Under the pieces are notes generated by a model. It was not told the origin of the DNA and searched no databases. It saw nothing but the letters and a program-made list of their open reading frames with translations. From the NCBI GenBank assembly GCA_041751955.1, contig JBGSIB010000061.1:50701-114700 (forward strand): a DNA stretch of 64,000 nucleotides. Reading direction: 5' to 3'. The stretch comes from UBA2040 sp041751955 (GTDB lineage Bacteria > Bacteroidota > Bacteroidia > Flavobacteriales_D > Crocinitomicaceae). A program made the position numbers and the translations under genes. The stretch's first letter is position 1. The number at the start of each line of letters is the position of its first letter. Shown piece by piece: positions 33,642-42,552 of the stretch.

Positions 33642-35108
33642 ATGAAACAATTATTTTGTATTGGAGTTTTGGCCTTGTTTACTGGCAATGCCTTTTCTCA
33701 AAGTAAAGTAGATTATGTGGAATATGACCTGCCCAATGGTCTACACGTAATTCTGCATCAAGAAAAATCGACTCCCATTGTCGCAGTATCCATACTTTAT
33801 CACGTTGGATCAAAAAATGAAAAAGTTGGACGAACAGGATTTGCCCATTTTTTCGAGCATTTGCTTTTTGAAGGGTCTCAGAACATTGAGAGAGGTGAAT
33901 ACGATAAGCTTGTTGAAGGAAATGGTGGTACCTTAAATGCGAATACTTCTAACGACCGAACTTTCTATTATGAAATTCTTCCAAGTAATCAATTGGAATT
34001 GGGCTTGTGGCTGGAAAGTGAGCGTTTGCTTCATGCAAAAGTTGAAAAAATTGGTATAGAAACACAGCGTAGTGTCGTGAAGGAAGAAAAAAGACAACGC
34101 GTTGATAATCAGCCTTATGCTTCTTTCATTACTGAAACATTCAAACGCATGTTTGTGGATCATCCTTACAATTGGGTGCCTATTGGTAGCATGGAAGATT
34201 TGGATGCAGCTCAGGAAGAAGACTATGTGAATTTTTACCGAACCTATTACGTTCCTAGTAATGCTACTCTAAGTATTGCTGGAGATTTAGACATTGAACA
34301 AACTAAAAAATGGATTGACAAATATTTTGCTTCCATTCCAGCAGGACAGGCAATCAACTTGGTGCGTGATTATGAAAATCTTTCTGACGCAGACTTCAAA
34401 TCAACTTATGGTGCTGATAAATCAGTTTTAGATGGTCAGGATTATGTGAATCCCAAATCTGCTGAAGCGAAAAAATTGTTGAACAAATACGCTGCTATGC
34501 CGACGAGCATTGTGCGACCTCCAAATTATACTGGAAAACTGACCTCTGTAATTGCGGATACTGTTTATGACAATATTCAATTGCCCGGTTTGTTCATTAC
34601 TTATAACTTTCCAAATCAAACTGATCCTGATTTCTATGCCTTGGAAATGATGAACGAAATCCTATCTGGAGGAAGTTCGTCTCGATTAAACAAGTCTATC
34701 GTTGAGAAAAAGGAATTGGCAGTCAATGCATTTTCTTTTCCATATGGATTAGAGGCCGGTGGTATCGGAATATTTGGAGCGATTGCTTCTGGAGAAGCTG
34801 ATTTAACTGTTTTACTCGCGGCAATAGATGAAGAAATTTCAAGAATGCAAACAGAATTGGTGAGTCAAGAAGAATTTGAGAAAATCAGAAATAAAATGGA
34901 AAACGATTTGATAACGATGAATTCTTCTGTTGCTGGTATAGCGGAAAATTTAGCTGACAACCATGTATACTATGGTTCAGCTGCAAGAACAAATACTATG
35001 TTGGCAGGATATTTAAAAGTAAGTCGTGAAGATATTATGCGTGTCGCAAAAAAATATTTGACTCCTGACGCACGTCTTCTATTGTATTATTTACCTAAAG
35101 GAAATTAA
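33642..35108 (+). CDS. Secreted M16 zinc metallopeptidase, catalytic partner
   Basis: 488 residues with a signal peptide (1-20, GNAFSQ). The zinc motif HFFEH is at 69-73 in GFAHFFEHLLFEG, and the third ligand is expected in the VVKEEKRQRVDNQP block. The C-terminal half is the M16_C domain (EILSGGSSSRLNKSIVEKKE). It probably acts in the periplasm on peptides. The next gene encodes an M16 protein without the zinc motif, six bases downstream; paired active and inactive chains are known in this family. Confidence 0.93.
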   Translation: MKQLFCIGVLALFTGNAFSQSKVDYVEYDLPNGLHVILHQEKSTPIVAVSILYHVGSKNEKVGRTGFAHFFEHLLFEGSQNIERGEYDKLVEGNGGTLNANTSNDRTFYYEILPSNQLELGLWLESERLLHAKVEKIGIETQRSVVKEEKRQRVDNQPYASFITETFKRMFVDHPYNWVPIGSMEDLDAAQEEDYVNFYRTYYVPSNATLSIAGDLDIEQTKKWIDKYFASIPAGQAINLVRDYENLSDADFKSTYGADKSVLDGQDYVNPKSAEAKKLLNKYAAMPTSIVRPPNYTGKLTSVIADTVYDNIQLPGLFITYNFPNQTDPDFYALEMMNEILSGGSSSRLNKSIVEKKELAVNAFSFPYGLEAGGIGIFGAIASGEADLTVLLAAIDEEISRMQTELVSQEEFEKIRNKMENDLITMNSSVAGIAENLADNHVYYGSAARTNTMLAGYLKVSREDIMRVAKKYLTPDARLLLYYLPKGN

Positions 35109-35114
35109 GAAAAG

Positions 35115-37199
35115 ATGAAAAAATTAATATATATAACACTTGCTTTCTTCCCTTTCGTTTCTTGGGGACAAATCGACCGATCCTTAATACCGTCGGCAGC
35201 TGAAGCACCTACCATTAATATTAAAGACTCTGAAGTTTTTAAAACAAAAAATGGTATTACTGTAATATTGAGTGAAAACCATAAGATCCCTAAAGTAAGT
35301 TTTCAACTTTCCATGGGAAATGATCCTATTCCAGAGGGACCAAAAGCGGGTATTGCTGGTTTAATGGGTGAGATGGTAATGTCTGGTACAAGCAATAAAT
35401 CCAAAGACCAGCTGGATAATGAAACGGATTATATCGGAGCAAGACTCAGTGCTGGTTCTAGTTCCATGTATTTATCAGTTATGACGAAATACTTGGACAA
35501 AGGACTTGGCTTGATGTCAGACGTTTTGATGAATGCCAATTTTCCTGAGTCAGAATTTGATAGACTTGTTAAACAATACGAGTCAGGTTTGAAGTCTGCA
35601 AAGTCAGATCCAGGACAAATGGCCTCGAATGCTGATGCAAAGGTAAATTACGATGCAACGCATCCATACAGTGAAGTAATGACTGAAGAAAGTTTGAAAA
35701 GCATCAAATTGGAAGATGTCAAACAACTTTATAAATTTCTTTATGTTCCTGAGGGAAGTTATTTGGTAATTGTTGGAGATATCACGCACGCTGATGCAGA
35801 AAAAGTAGTAGATCAATATTTCGGTTCATGGACCGGTGGAAAAGTTTACAAAGGAAGACCGCTGAGTTCAAAGCCTGCGAATGGTAAAAATGTTGCCTTC
35901 GTTGCTAAACCTGGAGCAGTTCAATCTGTGATAAACGTTAGTTTGCCTATGAACATCGAACCGGGAGATCCAGATCAAATTGGTTTGAGTGTTATGTATC
36001 AGGTATTTGGTGGAAATGGATTTGGAACACGATTGATGCAAAATTTACGTGAAGACAAAGCCTACACATATGGTTGCTACGCTCGTCCTGATATTGACGA
36101 ACATGGAAGTTTGGCTACGATTAGTGGAAATTTCAGAAATGCTGTATCCGACAGTGCTATAACTCAAATCATATATGAAATTGAGAAAATCACCACTGAA
36201 TTGGGTACAGAAGAAGAATTAGAAACAACAAAAGCCGCTATGGCAGGAAGTTTCGCAAGATCTTTAGAAAATCCTCAAACTATAGCAAGATTTGCTTTGA
36301 ACATTGAAAAATATGGTTTGGACAAAGATTATTATAAAAACTATCTAAAGAAATTAGCAGCAGTCGATAAAAATGAAGTTTTACGTTTGGCGAAAAAATA
36401 CATGTCGGCGGAAAACATGAATATCGTTGTCGTTGGAAATGAGGAAGTTTTACCGAAACTGGCGAAATTTGATAGCGATGGCAAAATCTTGAAATTGGAT
36501 GCTTATGGTAACGCTGTTATTGAGAAGAAAGCAGCAGATGTAAGTGCTGACCAATTGATTGAAAAGCATGTGTTGGCGGTTACACAAACAACGTCTTTGA
36601 AAAAAGCGAAAAAGAAATTGAAAAAGATAAGTTCCTATGAACGAATAGTAGATTTCACTTCTGCTCAAATTCCATTTCCACTAAAAATGATTGACGTTTG
36701 GATAAAACCAAATATGGAAGGAAACAAAATGGAAGCGCAAGGAATGGTTTTTCAAAGTTCATATTTCAATGGAGTTGCAGGTTCATCAACAAATATGCAG
36801 ACCGGTAAAAAAGATATGACGGCAGAAGAAATTAAAGCCAAATTGAAAACTGTTGGAATTATTCCTGAAATGAATTACAAATTGACTGGCATGCAATATG
36901 ACCTTCAAGGTATTGAAGTTGTGGATGGTAAAGACATGTACGTTTTGCATACAAACGATGGCGCAAGTGATCGATTCGACTATTTTGACAAAACGAGCTT
37001 CATGAAAATGCGCACTGTTATTGTAGAAACAGAAGATGGCGAATCATCCACTTCTGAGCTTACTTTCATGGATTATACTAGTCAAGGTGGATTAATGAAT
37101 CCTGGGAAAATAAATTTAGCTGCTGGACCTATGGTCTTGGAAGGAAATGTTTCATCATACAAAGTGAATGAGAAACTTACTCTCGAAGCTTTCAAATAG
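35115..37199 (+). CDS. Secreted M16-like protein, non-catalytic partner with C-terminal extension
   Basis: 694 residues with a signal peptide (1-19, VSWGQ). The N-terminal and middle regions follow the M16 fold, but the zinc motif position reads AGLMGEMVMSGT (about 81-92) with no HxxEH, so it should not bind zinc. The glycine-rich M16_C loop is present (VFGGNGFGTRLMQNLREDKA). After about residue 485 there is an extension of 200 residues (YERIVDFTSAQIPFPLKM and on) not found in short M16 subunits; this part resembles outer-membrane lipoprotein-carrier-like beta folds but that is a guess. It likely shapes the substrate chamber of the catalytic partner. Confidence 0.9.
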   Translation: MKKLIYITLAFFPFVSWGQIDRSLIPSAAEAPTINIKDSEVFKTKNGITVILSENHKIPKVSFQLSMGNDPIPEGPKAGIAGLMGEMVMSGTSNKSKDQLDNETDYIGARLSAGSSSMYLSVMTKYLDKGLGLMSDVLMNANFPESEFDRLVKQYESGLKSAKSDPGQMASNADAKVNYDATHPYSEVMTEESLKSIKLEDVKQLYKFLYVPEGSYLVIVGDITHADAEKVVDQYFGSWTGGKVYKGRPLSSKPANGKNVAFVAKPGAVQSVINVSLPMNIEPGDPDQIGLSVMYQVFGGNGFGTRLMQNLREDKAYTYGCYARPDIDEHGSLATISGNFRNAVSDSAITQIIYEIEKITTELGTEEELETTKAAMAGSFARSLENPQTIARFALNIEKYGLDKDYYKNYLKKLAAVDKNEVLRLAKKYMSAENMNIVVVGNEEVLPKLAKFDSDGKILKLDAYGNAVIEKKAADVSADQLIEKHVLAVTQTTSLKKAKKKLKKISSYERIVDFTSAQIPFPLKMIDVWIKPNMEGNKMEAQGMVFQSSYFNGVAGSSTNMQTGKKDMTAEEIKAKLKTVGIIPEMNYKLTGMQYDLQGIEVVDGKDMYVLHTNDGASDRFDYFDKTSFMKMRTVIVETEDGESSTSELTFMDYTSQGGLMNPGKINLAAGPMVLEGNVSSYKVNEKLTLEAFK

Positions 37200-37218
37200 G
37201 AAATAAATAATAGATTAA

Positions 37219-37250
37219 AAATAGTCGGCTTTGGGTCGACTATTTGTCTT
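37219..37250 (+). terminator. Terminator after the M16 pair
   Basis: AAATAGTCG (37219-37227) and CGACTATTT (37237-37245) pair perfectly over 9 bases with a 9-base loop, then a T-rich tail. Confidence 0.8.
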
Positions 37251-37269
37251 TAAATTGCTCAAAGAAACG

Positions 37270-37277
37270 TATTTTTG
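37270..37277 (+). promoter_or_regulatory. -7 box for the 140-residue lipoprotein gene
   Basis: TATTTTTG; a TTTG at 37243-37246 gives a 23-base spacer. Predicted start near 37284, leader about 19 bases. Confidence 0.5.
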
Positions 37278-37302
37278 ACCTCCTAATTTTTTTTAGAAAT
37301 CA

Positions 37303-37725
37303 ATGAAATTTAGAATTCTCTTTTTAGTCGTATTTATAGTTTCTATAGTCCCTGTTTCATGCAAGAAATACAGTGACGGTCCTGCATTAAGTTTGCGGAG
37401 TAAAAAAGAACGTATTGCCAATACATGGGTAATTGAAAAAGCCATACGAAATGGTAACGATGTTACGAATGATTATGAAGCCTTTACTTTAACACTAACG
37501 AAAGATGGTGATGCTAACCTTGTTGCGACATATTTATTTTTCGGTGTTACGACACAATACAATACGAATGGAACTTGGACATTTAACAGCAGTAAAGAGC
37601 GTATCATTTTTGATTATCAAAACAACAATGCAGATAACGAGTATCAAATATTAAGGCTTAAAGAAAATGAATTATGGCTACGCGACGTTGGCGGCGAAGA
37701 TGAAGTTCACTTACAACCTGCATAA
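37303..37725 (+). CDS. Lipoprotein, lipocalin-like
   Basis: 140 residues. The N-terminal signal ends in a lipobox (VPVSCKK) with the lipid cysteine at residue 20. The rest is a small beta barrel-like unit: ANTWVIEKAIRNGNDVT, then FTLTLTKDGDANL, NTNGTWTFNSSKERIIF and the closing LKENELWLRD. This spacing is typical of lipocalin-like lipoproteins of Bacteroidota. No ligand is known. The gene has its own promoter just after the M16 terminator. Confidence 0.75.
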   Translation: MKFRILFLVVFIVSIVPVSCKKYSDGPALSLRSKKERIANTWVIEKAIRNGNDVTNDYEAFTLTLTKDGDANLVATYLFFGVTTQYNTNGTWTFNSSKERIIFDYQNNNADNEYQILRLKENELWLRDVGGEDEVHLQPA

Positions 37726-37760
37726 TTAATTAAATAAGTATTCAAACAAACAAACAAAAT

Positions 37761-38612
37761 ATGAAATTAAGTGTATTACTTTCGACTGCAGCATTAGCTA
37801 TAACAGCAAGCTTTTCTGCTCAATTAACAACTCCACAACCTAGTCCAACGGCAACATTAACGCAAAAGGTTGGTCTCACTGATGTGGAAATTATCTATTC
37901 ACGTCCAGGAGCAAAAGGTAGAGTTATTTTTGGGGATGTAGTTCCTTACGATGTTATCTGGAGAACCGGTGCAAATTCATCGACGAAAATTAAAGTTTCT
38001 AATGATGTTAAAATTGGTGGAGTTGATGTACCTGCTGGTCAATATGCTATTTACACCATACCTGGAAAAGAAGAGTGGACAATCATCATTCATACCTTTT
38101 TGGAAAATTGGGGCGACAGTGGATATGATCAATCAAAAGACTTAGGCCGTTTCACGGTTAAATCGAGCAAGATGATGGACAAATACGAAACCTTCACAAT
38201 CGATTTTTCAGACTTTACCACTTCATCTGCAAATTTGAATTTGATTTGGGAAAACACGAAAGTTTCACTTCCAATTGTTACCCCAGCGGATGACATGGTT
38301 GAAAAACAGATTGAAAAAGTAATGGCAGGTCCCGGTGCGAATGATTATTATCAAGCTGCTCGTTTTTACCTTGAAAAAGAAAAGAATATGGATCAAGCAT
38401 TAGCGTATATCAATACGGCTGTTGAAAAACGTCCAGAAGCATTCTGGTACATTCATGTTCAAGCAAAAATATTAGCTAAATTAGGAAAGAAAAAAGAAGC
38501 ATTGGCTGCTGCTGAAAAATCTATGGCATTAGCTAAAGAGAGCAAAGAAGGTGATTTCGGTTACGTTTCCAATAATGAAAAATTGATAAAAGAGATTAAA
38601 GCAATGAAATAA
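37761..38612 (+). CDS. Secreted DUF2911 family protein with TPR-like tail
   Basis: 283 residues. Signal peptide 1-20 (ITASFSAQ). DUF2911 spans about 25-170: SPTATLTQKVGLTDVEI, YSRPGAKGRVIFGDVVPY, WRTGANSSTKI and PAGQYAIYTIPG. The C-terminal helices (about 185-283) contain a repeat with alternating Ala, which looks like one or two TPR units (ALAYINTAVEKRPEAFWYI). Function unknown; probably periplasmic. It is followed by a strong terminator. Confidence 0.85.
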   Translation: MKLSVLLSTAALAITASFSAQLTTPQPSPTATLTQKVGLTDVEIIYSRPGAKGRVIFGDVVPYDVIWRTGANSSTKIKVSNDVKIGGVDVPAGQYAIYTIPGKEEWTIIIHTFLENWGDSGYDQSKDLGRFTVKSSKMMDKYETFTIDFSDFTTSSANLNLIWENTKVSLPIVTPADDMVEKQIEKVMAGPGANDYYQAARFYLEKEKNMDQALAYINTAVEKRPEAFWYIHVQAKILAKLGKKKEALAAAEKSMALAKESKEGDFGYVSNNEKLIKEIKAMK

Positions 38613-38635
38613 GGGGCTTCCACCCTGTTTTCATT

Positions 38636-38674
38636 CACCCCATTGGTCTTACGACTGATGGGGTGTTTTTTTTT
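38636..38674 (+). terminator. Terminator after DUF2911 gene
   Basis: CACCCCAT and ATGGGGTG arms, 8 bases, with further pairing inside, then nine T's. Confidence 0.85.
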
Positions 38675-38715
38675 GGAATGTAACTTTTGTAACCTTCCGA
38701 ACAAAAGCCATGTAG

Positions 38716-38723
38716 TACTTTTG
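38716..38723 (+). promoter_or_regulatory. -7 box for the DUF6132-rhodanese-thioredoxin cluster
   Basis: TACTTTTG, exact TAnnTTTG. The predicted start falls at about 38730, on the ATG of the DUF6132 gene, so the message is leaderless or nearly so. The box covers the GTG at 38723, which excludes that start. Confidence 0.55.
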
Positions 38724-38728
38724 TGTAT

Positions 38729-38947
38729 ATGAAAGTAGTTTCAAGTTTTATCAAGCAAAATCTAATTACTCTTTTGGGTATTGTTGTTGGAGCAATTGCA
38801 GGATACCTTTATTACATGCAAATTGGATGTGATTCTGGTTCATGTGCGATCACCTCAAAACCATTGAATAGTACTTTGTATGGAGCGTTGATGGGCGGGC
38901 TGCTTTTCAATATTTTTAAAAAAGAATCTAAAAAACAAAACAAATGA
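38729..38947 (+). CDS. DUF6132 family small membrane protein
   Basis: 72 residues from the ATG at 38729. One or two hydrophobic segments: about 11-30 (LITLLGIVVGAIAGYLYYM) and about 48-62 (STLYGALMGGLLFNIF), with a CDSGSC motif between them (IGCDSGSCAITS) placed at the membrane face. Two close cysteines and position before a rhodanese gene suggest a role in sulfur or redox transfer; this is inference. Its TGA overlaps the rhodanese ATG (ATGA). Confidence 0.75.
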   Translation: MKVVSSFIKQNLITLLGIVVGAIAGYLYYMQIGCDSGSCAITSKPLNSTLYGALMGGLLFNIFKKESKKQNK

Positions 38948-39225
38948 ACATAGAAGAAGCGTTAGCAAAAGGTCAGGGTACAATTGTAGATGTAAGATCT
39001 GCTGCAGAATTTTTCGGTGGAAATGCAAAAGGAAGCATAAATATTCCATTACAGGAATTGTCTTCAAGAATGAATGAAATAAATGCATTAGCACAACCGT
39101 TAATTCTATGCTGTGCATCTGGAAACAGAAGTGGAATGGCTACACAAATACTTTCACAAGCAGGAATAGACTGCGGTAATGGAGGTTCTTGGTTGGATGT
39201 ACAACATTATTTACAACAAGCGTAA
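38944..39225 (+). CDS. Single-domain rhodanese (sulfurtransferase)
   Basis: 93 residues, the size of a single rhodanese domain such as GlpE. The active-site loop is CCASGNRSGMA, with the persulfide cysteine at Cys57; IVDVRSAAEFFGG and INIPLQEL are the usual flanking motifs. No signal peptide. It carries sulfane sulfur as a persulfide to cyanide or thiol acceptors. It is translationally coupled to the DUF6132 gene and followed after five bases by a small membrane protein gene and then thioredoxin. Confidence 0.9.
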   Translation: MNIEEALAKGQGTIVDVRSAAEFFGGNAKGSINIPLQELSSRMNEINALAQPLILCCASGNRSGMATQILSQAGIDCGNGGSWLDVQHYLQQA

Positions 39226-39230
39226 GCTCA

Positions 39231-39461
39231 ATGAAACTTCAATTTTTAATTTTCCTGCAAAGGTTTTATTTCCCTTGGACTTTTTCAAGAGTGATGTTTT
39301 CCGTTTTCGGATTGATCATTTTGGGTCAAGGCATTTACGATTACCAGTGGTTGGCTGTTTTAGTTGGAGTTTACTTTTTAGTGAGTGGTCTTTTTTCACT
39401 GGGGTGCGTAGGCGGAAATTGTCCCGTACCAACGAATAATTCAGTCATACAGAAAGATTAA
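39231..39461 (+). CDS. Small two-helix membrane protein, YgaP-tail-like
   Basis: 76 residues from the ATG at 39231. Two hydrophobic segments (about 19-35 and 40-58) and a C-terminal LGCVGGNCPVP with two cysteines. The arrangement rhodanese plus two-helix membrane protein resembles YgaP, where the two are one polypeptide, so this may be its split equivalent. No certain family. An earlier in-frame ATG at 39189 overlaps the rhodanese gene and is less likely. The next gene (thioredoxin) begins 11 bases on. Confidence 0.65.
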   Translation: MKLQFLIFLQRFYFPWTFSRVMFSVFGLIILGQGIYDYQWLAVLVGVYFLVSGLFSLGCVGGNCPVPTNNSVIQKD

Positions 39462-39472
39462 ATAGAGAAATT

Positions 39473-39775
39473 ATGGCAAAATCATTTCAAGAAATAATCA
39501 AATCAGATACTCCCACTCTAGTAGATTTCTATGCAGAATGGTGTGGACCGTGTAAAACGATGAAACCCATTTTGGAACAAGTCAAAAAGAACGTTGGGAC
39601 AAGCGCAAAGGTTATCACAATTGATGTAGACAGAAATCAAAATGCAGCCAATGCTTTTAAAATCAGGGGTGTACCTACATTAATTTTATTTAAAAATGGT
39701 GAAGTTTTATGGCGACAATCTGGAGTCGTACATGCTGATAGACTAACCGGTTTGATTAAAGAGAATATAAAATAA
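39473..39775 (+). CDS. trxA: Thioredoxin
   Basis: 100 residues, cytoplasmic. Active site WCGPC with Cys24 and Cys27; the cis-proline is in GVPTLILF. It reduces protein disulfides and persulfides. As the last gene of the DUF6132-rhodanese cluster it may reduce the persulfide on the rhodanese or its acceptor; that role is inferred. A terminator hairpin follows 71 bases later. Confidence 0.93.
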   Translation: MAKSFQEIIKSDTPTLVDFYAEWCGPCKTMKPILEQVKKNVGTSAKVITIDVDRNQNAANAFKIRGVPTLILFKNGEVLWRQSGVVHADRLTGLIKENIK

Positions 39776-39846
39776 AGTAAAAGAGCTTGGATAGTTTTAA
39801 AGTTTACATTCCCTAATTTTCACTGTCAACGAGTTCCACAACTTTT

Positions 39847-39880
39847 CACCCCATTTTCAATAGGATTTGGGGTGTTTTAT
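39847..39880 (+). terminator. Terminator between trxA and the convergent response regulator
   Basis: CACCCCA (39847-39853) and TGGGGTG (39868-39874), 14-base loop, T-rich only to the right; it fits the plus-strand unit best. Confidence 0.7.
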
Positions 39881-40524
39881 TTATCCAACAAATTATATTC
39901 AATAGCGATTCTAACCAGACCAGCTGTATTTCTTACACCTAATTTGGAAATGATGTTTCGACGGTGCGTTTCAACTGTTCCAAGACTGATAAACAACTTT
40001 TCACCTATCTCATTGGAGGTAAATTCTTCCAAAATCAAGCCGAGTATTTCTTTCTCTCGTCGAGATAATTTTGGGAAAAGAACCATATTATTACTTTTAT
40101 TGCTCTCCTGAGAAATGTCATTTAAAATAATTTCGTTCACCTCTTCATCAAGATAGCGTTTGCCGCCGAAAACTGTTTCGATAGCATTGACTAGCTCTTG
40201 TTTTCCGGCATTTTTCAACAAATAGCCCAAAGCTCCATTTTTCAACATCAATTGAATGTAACTCAGTTCCTTGAGCATGGTAAGCGCTATGATTTTTATT
40301 TCTGGCTTGTAATGATGAACTTGTTTACACGCCTCTATCCCGTTTATTCCAGGCATGTTGATATCCAAAAGCAAAACATCCATTTCTATATCATTAATTT
40401 GACTCAGTAATTCCTCTCCAGAAAAGGCAAAACCAACCAAATTTATATTGGTTTCTCCTTCAAGCATCAGTTTTACACCATCAATGACCAGCTTGTGGTC
40501 ATCGCAAATCATCACTTTAATCAT
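39877..40524 (-). CDS. NarL/LuxR-type response regulator
   Basis: 215 residues. Canonical receiver: acidic pocket CDDH, phospho-Asp54 in LLLDINMPGING, Thr in IALTML, Lys in GYLLKNAG. The LuxR helix-turn-helix is at about 145-210 (LSRREKEILGLILEEFTSNE, then SLGTVETHRRNIISKLGV). Its start overlaps the stop of the histidine kinase gene by eight bases, so the two form one two-component unit. It should bind DNA after phosphorylation by that kinase. Target genes are unknown. Confidence 0.95.
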   Translation of the reverse strand: MIKVMICDDHKLVIDGVKLMLEGETNINLVGFAFSGEELLSQINDIEMDVLLLDINMPGINGIEACKQVHHYKPEIKIIALTMLKELSYIQLMLKNGALGYLLKNAGKQELVNAIETVFGGKRYLDEEVNEIILNDISQESNKSNNMVLFPKLSRREKEILGLILEEFTSNEIGEKLFISLGTVETHRRNIISKLGVRNTAGLVRIAIEYNLLDK

Positions 40525-42484
40525 AAACTGGTATTTCTATATTTACTGTTGTTCCTTTTCCTAAAACAGAATCAAACTGTACTTCTCCATTTAAAAATTT
40601 AACCCGTGACTCAACGCTTCTCAGTCCTAAATTGTTTTTCCCTATCGCTGCTTTCAAGTCAAAACCCATTCCATCGTCTTCAACAATAATAGATAAATAA
40701 CTTTCATGTTTTAAGACCTGAAGAAAAATTTCTTTTGCTTTTGCGTGCTTTACAATGTTCTGAACCAATTCTTGAATGATTCGGAATAGCATAATAGAGC
40801 GTTGTTCCGGAAAATCATCAGGAATATCTTTAACCTCGAAACTGCATTCGAAACCTTGTTGTTTGAGATTTGCTCCCAAATCCGCTATGGCTCCAATAAT
40901 ACCGGATGTTTCTATTGACTGAGGAACCATGTTGTGTGCTATCCGTCGAACTTCGACACAAGCCTCATCAATCATCTCATTGGCTTTCTTATAAAGATTC
41001 ATGTTCTCCATTTTCTCAATTTCCGTCTGAATGACTGAAAAATGTGCTTTAACATTACTCAGTAAACTTCCCAAACCATCGTGCAAATCTTTTGCAATTC
41101 TGGATCTTTCAGCCTCTTGACCTTCTAGCATTGAACTCATGGCCAAAAGCTTGTTTTGATTTTTCAATTCGTTGATTTCTTGATCTTTGATTTGTTCTTT
41201 TTGACTCGAAATTGTTTTCTGATACTTCAATTTGTTGCGAAAAAATAATAAGACGAAAATAATTCCCAACGACAATACACCTATTCCGCCGAGTAATGCC
41301 GTTCGTTGTTTACTTTTCTCAGATATGTCTAATTTTTGAGAAGCTATTTCCTTTTCCTGTTCAACTGATTCGTATTTTATTTCCATTTCAGCAATTTTTA
41401 GTTTCATTTCATTTTGAAAAATCGAATCTTTAAAATGATGATGTTTTTCGATGAATTCATAAGCCTTAGCGTCGTTCCCTAATTGATGATAAACATCAGA
41501 CAACCTTTTAAAATTCTCTATTTCATCGTCAATATCGTCTCCTTTTTTTAATTTTTCCTCCACCTTTAAAAGAAGTTTCAAGGACTCGGAATACTTGTTT
41601 CCTCTGTTATAGATGTCACACAAATAAAAAGCACTGAACACATAATTTCGAAACAAATCCAAACTGTCGGCTATTTGCATATTTCTTTTCAAAACGACTA
41701 TTTTTTCTGACTCGTTTTGCGTTTCGAATAGACTTGATAAATCGATGTGATTGGTACCGTTCAGTTTATTTTTATCTCTTTTATAATGAATAATCTTTTC
41801 CAAATAAATTGAAAATTTGACCCAATTTTCTCTCCGACTGAATAGCTGTGCGTTATAATAAAGGACAAACAATCGCTGATCAGTATAGGACTTATTATTT
41901 TTTATATGTTCCCAAATTAAATCTGCTTCCTCCGCTTCTTCTTCCCAACGCTCCATTTGTTCGTATAAATAAGTATACTTAAAATGAACCTTCCATTTTT
42001 CATCATAAAAGTTCTTGTAATTGGTCAACAGTTCCATTTGTTTAAGGCAGATTAACGCTGAATCCAATTTTCCCAATGTCGTGTATGCTCCGCTTAGAGA
42101 AGAATAATTCGAGATTATCGAAGAGGTATCTTTGATACGTTTGGCAATTTTTTGTCCTTCAAAAAGCACATCCCTTTTTGCTGTGTGATTTCCTAACATA
42201 TCTTTTACGCCACTCCATTTGAAATATACCTGACAACGCGCATAATCACTTTTTAACTTATTGTCTTCCAATATTTTGCCGTAAATTCCATCTGCATCAC
42301 TCGCTTTTTTAGTCATCAAATATTTCTGTAGAGCATTTACCTCATCCACAATGGCCTCTTTGGTTTGAACTTTATTTATTTTTCCGATTAAATTTTCCGT
42401 TTTTTTATCGAGACTCAATTGCCCAAATGAAAACAAACATTGGAAAAAAAATAGTAGAATGAATATATACGTCTTTGCGTTCAT
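40517..42484 (-). CDS. TPR-containing sensor histidine kinase, HisKA_3 type
   Basis: 655 residues. Signal peptide (1-22), a large periplasmic region (about 23-395) of helical TPR-like repeats (SNYSSLSGAYTTLGKLDSAL is one), a transmembrane helix (396-415), a coiled coil (about 420-460), the phospho-acceptor His468 in RIAKDLHDGLGSL, and an ATPase domain with Asn576 (ELVQNIVKHA), VEDDGMGFD (601-609) and a final GKGTTVNI. The N-terminal sensing region faces the periplasm. Kinases of this shape are common in Bacteroidota, often with unknown signals. It pairs with the response regulator downstream. Two secreted proteins of unknown function are encoded upstream, possibly linked. Confidence 0.93.
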   Translation of the reverse strand: MNAKTYIFILLFFFQCLFSFGQLSLDKKTENLIGKINKVQTKEAIVDEVNALQKYLMTKKASDADGIYGKILEDNKLKSDYARCQVYFKWSGVKDMLGNHTAKRDVLFEGQKIAKRIKDTSSIISNYSSLSGAYTTLGKLDSALICLKQMELLTNYKNFYDEKWKVHFKYTYLYEQMERWEEEAEEADLIWEHIKNNKSYTDQRLFVLYYNAQLFSRRENWVKFSIYLEKIIHYKRDKNKLNGTNHIDLSSLFETQNESEKIVVLKRNMQIADSLDLFRNYVFSAFYLCDIYNRGNKYSESLKLLLKVEEKLKKGDDIDDEIENFKRLSDVYHQLGNDAKAYEFIEKHHHFKDSIFQNEMKLKIAEMEIKYESVEQEKEIASQKLDISEKSKQRTALLGGIGVLSLGIIFVLLFFRNKLKYQKTISSQKEQIKDQEINELKNQNKLLAMSSMLEGQEAERSRIAKDLHDGLGSLLSNVKAHFSVIQTEIEKMENMNLYKKANEMIDEACVEVRRIAHNMVPQSIETSGIIGAIADLGANLKQQGFECSFEVKDIPDDFPEQRSIMLFRIIQELVQNIVKHAKAKEIFLQVLKHESYLSIIVEDDGMGFDLKAAIGKNNLGLRSVESRVKFLNGEVQFDSVLGKGTTVNIEIPVYD

Positions 42485-42552
42485 GTTTATAGATTAAGCT
42501 AATTTTTCACCTTCAGTCTCGCGACTTTTGGAGCGTTACAAATTACAAAAAA

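Noticed and set aside
27181..37250. Shared GTCGACTATTT between the terminators at 27181-27208 and 37219-37245
   Set aside because: Only 11 bases in common, in hairpins of different loop and arm; no evidence of a mobile repeat.
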